From contig JADJAL010000002.1 of NCBI GenBank assembly GCA_016704305.1, positions 1 to 64,000 of the forward strand: DNA of 64,000 bases, in the 5' to 3' direction. The position numbers and the translations under genes were made by a program. Shown here piece after piece: positions 60,252-64,000 of the stretch (position 1 is the stretch's first letter; each line of letters begins with the position of its first letter). The DNA is from Haliea sp. (lineage in GTDB: Bacteria; Pseudomonadota; Gammaproteobacteria; Pseudomonadales; Halieaceae). Below the pieces are notes generated by a model. It did not search any database and was not told the origin of the DNA. It worked only from the letters and a program-made list of their open reading frames with translations.

Positions 60252-62252
60252 GTGAGCCAGGCAACAGTGAAACGCGATCACCCCTGGTTGATGCGCACGT
60301 ATTCAGGACATTCATCGGCGCGCGCCTCGAACGAGCTTTATCGAACCAACCTGAGCCGCGGCCAGACCGGCCTCTCGGTCGCGTTCGACCTGCCCACCCA
60401 GACCGGCTACGACTCCGATCATCCGCTGGCGCGCGGCGAAGTCGGCAAAGTCGGCGTGCCGATCAACCATATTGGCGACATGGAAGCGCTGTTCGACCAG
60501 ATACCGCTCGGGCAAATGAACACCTCGATGACGATCAACGCCACCGCGCCGTGGTTGCTCGCGTTGTATATCGCGGTGGCGGAGCGCCAGGGCGTCGACC
60601 CGGCGGCACTGCAGGGCACCACGCAGAACGACGTGCTGAAGGAGTTCCTGTCGCGCGGCACGTACATTTTTCCGCCGCAACCGTCGGTGCGACTGACCAC
60701 CGACCTGATCACCTACACCGTGCAGCACATCCCCAAGTGGAACCCCACCAACATCTGCAGCTACCACTTGCAGGAAGCCGGTGCCACGCCCACGCAGGAA
60801 CTGGCGTTTGCGCTGTCCACCGCCACCGCGATACTCGATGCGGTAAGAGATAGCGGCCAGATTCCCGCAGAGCGTTTTCCGGCTGTCGTCGGGCGCATTT
60901 CATTCTTCGTGAACGCCGGTATCCGCTTCGTCGAGGAGACCTGCAAATTGCGTGCGTTCGGTCGCATGTGGGACACGCTGGCGCGCGAGCGCTACGGCGT
61001 CAGCGATCCCAAGCAGCGCTTGTTCCGCTACGGCGTGCAGGTGAACTCGCTGGGACTGACGGAATCACAGCCGGAAAACAACGTGCAGCGCATCGTGCTG
61101 GAAATGCTGGCGGTGACCTTGTCGAAAAACGCGCGAGCCAGGGCGATACAACTGCCCGCGTGGAACGAGGCGCTGGGATTGCCGCGCCCCTGGGACCAGC
61201 AGTGGGCGCTGCGCATGCAACAGGTGCTGGCGCTGGAAACCGACCTGCTGGAGTACGGCGATGTGCTGGATGGCTCGCCCGTGATCGAGGCCAAGGTGCA
61301 GGAACTGATCGACGGTGCACTCGCGGAGATCGCACAGGTTGACGCGCACGGCGGCATGGTGGCCTGCATCGACAACGGCTATGTGAAACGCGAGCTGGTG
61401 CAGAGCCACACGCGGCGCATGCGCAACATCGAAAGCGGCGAACTGCAGATTGTCGGCGTCAACTGCTACCAGGAATCCGCGGAATCGCCCCTCACTGCCG
61501 GTGAGGAATCCGGCATCATGAAAGTGGATGAGCGCGCTGAACGTGAGCAGATCGCATCGCTGCAGGCGTTTCGCGCGCAGCGGGACAGCACAAAAGTCGC
61601 ACAGGCGTTGCAACAATTGCGCAGCGCTGCCGCAGGTGGCAGCAATATCATGCCGCCTTCCATAGAGTGCGCGCGCGCGGGCGTCACCACGGGTGAATGG
61701 AGCGCCGTATTGCGGGAGGTGTTCGGTGAATACCGCGCGCCGACCGGCATCGATATTGCACCGCTCAACCTCGCTGGCTCGGATGCGCTCGAACAGGTGC
61801 GCGCACGTGTACGCTGCACGGGGGAAGAACTGGGACGTCCCCTGCGCCTGCTGATCGGCAAGCCGGGCCTCGACGGCCACAGCAACGGCGCCGAGCAAAT
61901 CGCCGTGAAAGGACGCGACGCCGGTTTTGAGATCGTCTATGAAGGCATCCGCCTGACGCCCGCGCAGATCGCGCGCGCCGCGCAGGAAGAAGGCGTGCAC
62001 CTGATCGGACTCTCCGTGCTCTCCGGCAGCCACCTCGAACTGGTGGAAGACATTCTCAGTGAAATGAAAACGGCCGGCATCGCCGACATACCGCTGGTGA
62101 TCGGTGGCATTATCCCCGCAGAGGATGCCCGCCGCCTGCAGGCGCAGGGATTGAAGGCCGTGTTCACGCCGAAGGACATCGACATGAACGTCATTATGGA
62201 CACGATGGTGACGATTATCCGCGCCGCCAACGGACTTGATCCTGCCGCCTGA
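60252..62252 (+). CDS. ecm: Ethylmalonyl-CoA mutase-type B12-dependent mutase
   Basis: A 666-residue single-chain coenzyme-B12 mutase converting (2R)-ethylmalonyl-CoA to (2S)-methylsuccinyl-CoA. GTG 60252 follows AGGAG. The barrel begins HPWLMRTYSGHSSARASNEL, YRTNLSRGQTGLSVAFDLPT, TQTGYDSDHPLARGEVGKVG. The B12-binding domain carries GKPGLDGHSNGAEQIA with the axial ligand H543 (DxHxxG). LSVLSGSHLELVEDILSEM and PLVIGGIIPAEDARRL follow. The GLDGHSNGAEQ sequence and the mcd/mch neighbours favour Ecm over methylmalonyl-CoA mutase (which has KMGQDGHDRG-type sequence). It is followed by its G-protein chaperone MeaB 5 bases on. Confidence 0.9.
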   Translation: MSQATVKRDHPWLMRTYSGHSSARASNELYRTNLSRGQTGLSVAFDLPTQTGYDSDHPLARGEVGKVGVPINHIGDMEALFDQIPLGQMNTSMTINATAPWLLALYIAVAERQGVDPAALQGTTQNDVLKEFLSRGTYIFPPQPSVRLTTDLITYTVQHIPKWNPTNICSYHLQEAGATPTQELAFALSTATAILDAVRDSGQIPAERFPAVVGRISFFVNAGIRFVEETCKLRAFGRMWDTLARERYGVSDPKQRLFRYGVQVNSLGLTESQPENNVQRIVLEMLAVTLSKNARARAIQLPAWNEALGLPRPWDQQWALRMQQVLALETDLLEYGDVLDGSPVIEAKVQELIDGALAEIAQVDAHGGMVACIDNGYVKRELVQSHTRRMRNIESGELQIVGVNCYQESAESPLTAGEESGIMKVDERAEREQIASLQAFRAQRDSTKVAQALQQLRSAAAGGSNIMPPSIECARAGVTTGEWSAVLREVFGEYRAPTGIDIAPLNLAGSDALEQVRARVRCTGEELGRPLRLLIGKPGLDGHSNGAEQIAVKGRDAGFEIVYEGIRLTPAQIARAAQEEGVHLIGLSVLSGSHLELVEDILSEMKTAGIADIPLVIGGIIPAEDARRLQAQGLKAVFTPKDIDMNVIMDTMVTIIRAANGLDPAA

Positions 62253-62257
62253 ACGCC

Positions 62258-63253
62258 ATGAACCTGCCTGAAGCGAACGCCGCTGCAGAACTCGCCGCCG
62301 CCATTGCCAGCGGTGATCGCGCGGCGATCGCCGGCGCGCTCAACCTGCTGGATGATCGGCGCCCGGATGCGCGCGCAAAAGCCACCGCACTGCTCGCGCA
62401 TTTGCAACGCGCGCAGGACCACGCAACGGGGCAGTTGATTGGCATTACCGGCCCGCCGGGCGCGGGCAAATCGACACTGAGCGCGGCATTGATACGCGTG
62501 TGGCGCCAACGTGGCCTGCGCGTCGCGGTGCTGGCGGTGGACCCGTCCAGCCCGATCAGCGGCGGCGCGCTCTTGGGCGACCGCGTGCGCATGCAGACCA
62601 GTGCGGACGACGACGGCGTGTTCGTGCGCTCGCTCTCCAACCGCGGACAGTTCGGCGGACTCAGTGCCGAAGTCTGGCCGATGAGCATCGTGCTGCTGGC
62701 AGGCTTTGATATTGTGCTGATTGAAACCGTCGGGGTCGGCCAGCGCGAGGTGGATATCGCCCGGCTGTGCGACACCACCTGTTATGTGGCGCAACCCGGC
62801 TCGGGCGACAGCGTGCAGTTCCTGAAAGCCGGCATCCTCGAGGTGCCGCACATACTCGTGGTGAACAAGGACGATATGGGCGCGGTGGCCCGCCGCACGC
62901 TGGCAGAGCTGGGCGCCGCGCTGACGCGCACGCACCCCGACGGCCACTGGCAGGTACCCGTGCTGGCCACCAGTGCCGCCAGTGGCACGGGTGTCGAAGC
63001 ACTGGCTGACGTGATGCAGCAGCACTACGAACTGCTGCGCTCGCAACAGCAACTCGCGGCGCGGCGCAGGCGCTACCAGTCGTACTGGCTGCACAAGCGC
63101 TTGCAGGACGAGTTCGGCAGCTTCGGCATCGAGCGACTCGGCGGAGAAAAGGCGCTGCTGGCAGAGCTGGAGGCGCAGGACATGAACCTGTTTGAGCAGT
63201 ACGCCGCGCTGCGCCAGCGTTTGTGCTCTGCCCCGTCTGCCACGGGAAAATAA
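62258..63253 (+). CDS. meaB: MeaB/ArgK-type GTPase, mutase chaperone
   Basis: A 331-residue G3E P-loop GTPase that protects and loads acyl-CoA mutases with adenosylcobalamin. Walker A is GITGPPGAGKS (residues 62-72). The switch segments are VLAVDPSSPISGGALLGDRV, SNRGQFGGLSAEVWPMSIVL, IETVGVGQREVDIARLCDTT and the G4 HILVVNKDDMGAVARRTL. The C-terminal dimerisation helices end QDMNLFEQYAALRQRLC. It is coupled to ecm and is the specific partner expected for it. There is a 49-base gap to mcl1. Confidence 0.94.
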   Translation: MNLPEANAAAELAAAIASGDRAAIAGALNLLDDRRPDARAKATALLAHLQRAQDHATGQLIGITGPPGAGKSTLSAALIRVWRQRGLRVAVLAVDPSSPISGGALLGDRVRMQTSADDDGVFVRSLSNRGQFGGLSAEVWPMSIVLLAGFDIVLIETVGVGQREVDIARLCDTTCYVAQPGSGDSVQFLKAGILEVPHILVVNKDDMGAVARRTLAELGAALTRTHPDGHWQVPVLATSAASGTGVEALADVMQQHYELLRSQQQLAARRRRYQSYWLHKRLQDEFGSFGIERLGGEKALLAELEAQDMNLFEQYAALRQRLCSAPSATGK

Positions 63254-63302
63254 ACGGCAACAAATTAGAAACGCTCAATAGACAACACCACCGGAGGTAA
63301 AC

Positions 63303-64000
63303 ATGCGCAGTCCCCGAGATTTTTTCCGACCGCTGGCGCTCGGCGCGCCGCAACCGCTGCGCGACATTCCGGTGCGGCCTTCACGCATGATCCACTTCTT
63401 CGATCCCAGCAATCCGAAAATGGTCGAAAAGGCGCCGGACATCGCCAAACGCGTGGATATCCTGCTCGGCAACCTGGAAGACGCTATCGCCATCGACAAC
63501 AAGGAAGCGGCGCGCGAAGGCTTTATCCGCATCGCCAGGGACCACGATTTTGGCGACACCCAGTTGTGGACGCGCATCAACAGCCTCGACAGCCCGTGGT
63601 TCCTCGATGACATCACGCGCATCGTCACCGAGGCTGGCGACAAGCTCGACGTGATCATGCTGCCCAAAATCCAGGGCGCGTGGGATATCCATTTCGTCGA
63701 CCAGTTGCTGGCGCAACTGGAAGCGCGCGCCGGGCTGAAGAAACCGATCCTGCTGCACTGCCTGCTGGAGACGGCGCTGGGCGTGGCCAACGTGGAGGAG
63801 ATTGCGAATGCCAGCCCGCGCATCCAGGGCATGAGCCTTGGGCCGGCAGACCTCGCCGCGTCGCGCCGCATGAAAACCACGCGCATCGGCGGCGGCCATC
63901 CAGGCTACCTCGTGCGCGATGATCCCGATGCGAATAATCCCGACGCCGCGCGCGCCACGCACCAGCAGGATTTGTGGCACTACACGATGGGGCGCATGGT
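63303..64000 (+). CDS. mcl1: L-malyl-CoA/beta-methylmalyl-CoA lyase (3' end outside window)
   Basis: The first ~232 residues of a CoA ester lyase of the HpcH/citrate-lyase-beta fold. Mcl1 cleaves beta-methylmalyl-CoA to glyoxylate and propionyl-CoA and makes malyl-CoA from glyoxylate and acetyl-CoA. RSPRDFFRPLALGAPQPLRD, then RMIHFFDPSNPKMVEKAPDI, RVDILLGNLEDAIAIDNKEA, LDVIMLPKIQGAWDIHFVDQ, LHCLLETALGVANVEEIANA and SLGPADLAASRRMKTTRIGG match Mcl1. ATG 63303 follows GGAGGT. It runs off the window; the full enzyme is usually ~320 residues. Confidence 0.92.
   Translation, partial: MRSPRDFFRPLALGAPQPLRDIPVRPSRMIHFFDPSNPKMVEKAPDIAKRVDILLGNLEDAIAIDNKEAAREGFIRIARDHDFGDTQLWTRINSLDSPWFLDDITRIVTEAGDKLDVIMLPKIQGAWDIHFVDQLLAQLEARAGLKKPILLHCLLETALGVANVEEIANASPRIQGMSLGPADLAASRRMKTTRIGGGHPGYLVRDDPDANNPDAARATHQQDLWHYTMGRM

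Overview
The window is GC-rich bacterial chromosome, most consistent with a marine, aerobic gammaproteobacterium related to the Halieaceae/Spongiibacteraceae (Cellvibrionales) or, more loosely, Pseudomonas. The placement rests on a long housekeeping block, cysG-serS-crcB-rarA-lolA-ftsK-trxB-aat-bpt-infA-clpA-clpS-icd-rluE-nudJ-mnmA-hflD-purB-roxA. As far as I recall, this order is shared with Pseudomonas aeruginosa. No rRNA, tRNA, CRISPR array, phage or recognisable transposase gene was seen.

Layout. 0-6.2 kb: accessory genes (GMC oxidoreductase, GH3 glycosidase, DUF1214 protein, sulfotransferase) with two clusters of hairpin repeats. 6.2-13.3 kb: CorA-type transporter, ptsP, a rimB-rimK pair whose RimK carries an extra RCK_C/TrkA-C domain, and a propeller protein beside a TPR/winged-helix regulator. 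13.3-30.5 kb: a dense catabolic or detoxification region with two LLM flavoenzymes, a DUF2855 reductase, nitronate monooxygenase, three glutathione-transferase-like proteins, SDR, metallo-hydrolase, two acyl-CoA dehydrogenases, a PhyH dioxygenase, a double DsbA-like protein and a TetR regulator. It looks dedicated to a hydrophobic or xenobiotic carbon source of unknown identity. 30.7-53.6 kb: prc and the conserved housekeeping block. 53.6-64 kb: malyl-CoA thioesterase (mcl2), ppk2, a Na/Pi cotransporter, then mcd-mch-ecm-meaB-mcl1. The last genes cover the late steps of the ethylmalonyl-CoA pathway for acetyl-CoA assimilation, which is unusual for a gammaproteobacterium. The epimerase and crotonyl-CoA carboxylase/reductase are not in the window.

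The most novel signal is a family of ten intergenic hairpins. Their loops are almost invariant, but their 20-28 bp arms differ completely between copies while staying complementary. The copies fall into two related loop classes, and some form inverted doublets. I know of no described element with this exact signature.

At least seven genes carry single-base indels and one carries an in-frame amber codon. The indels mostly sit in homopolymers and also hit housekeeping genes (purB, aat), so sequencing or assembly error is the leading explanation. The coordinates given for those genes span the reconstructed product.
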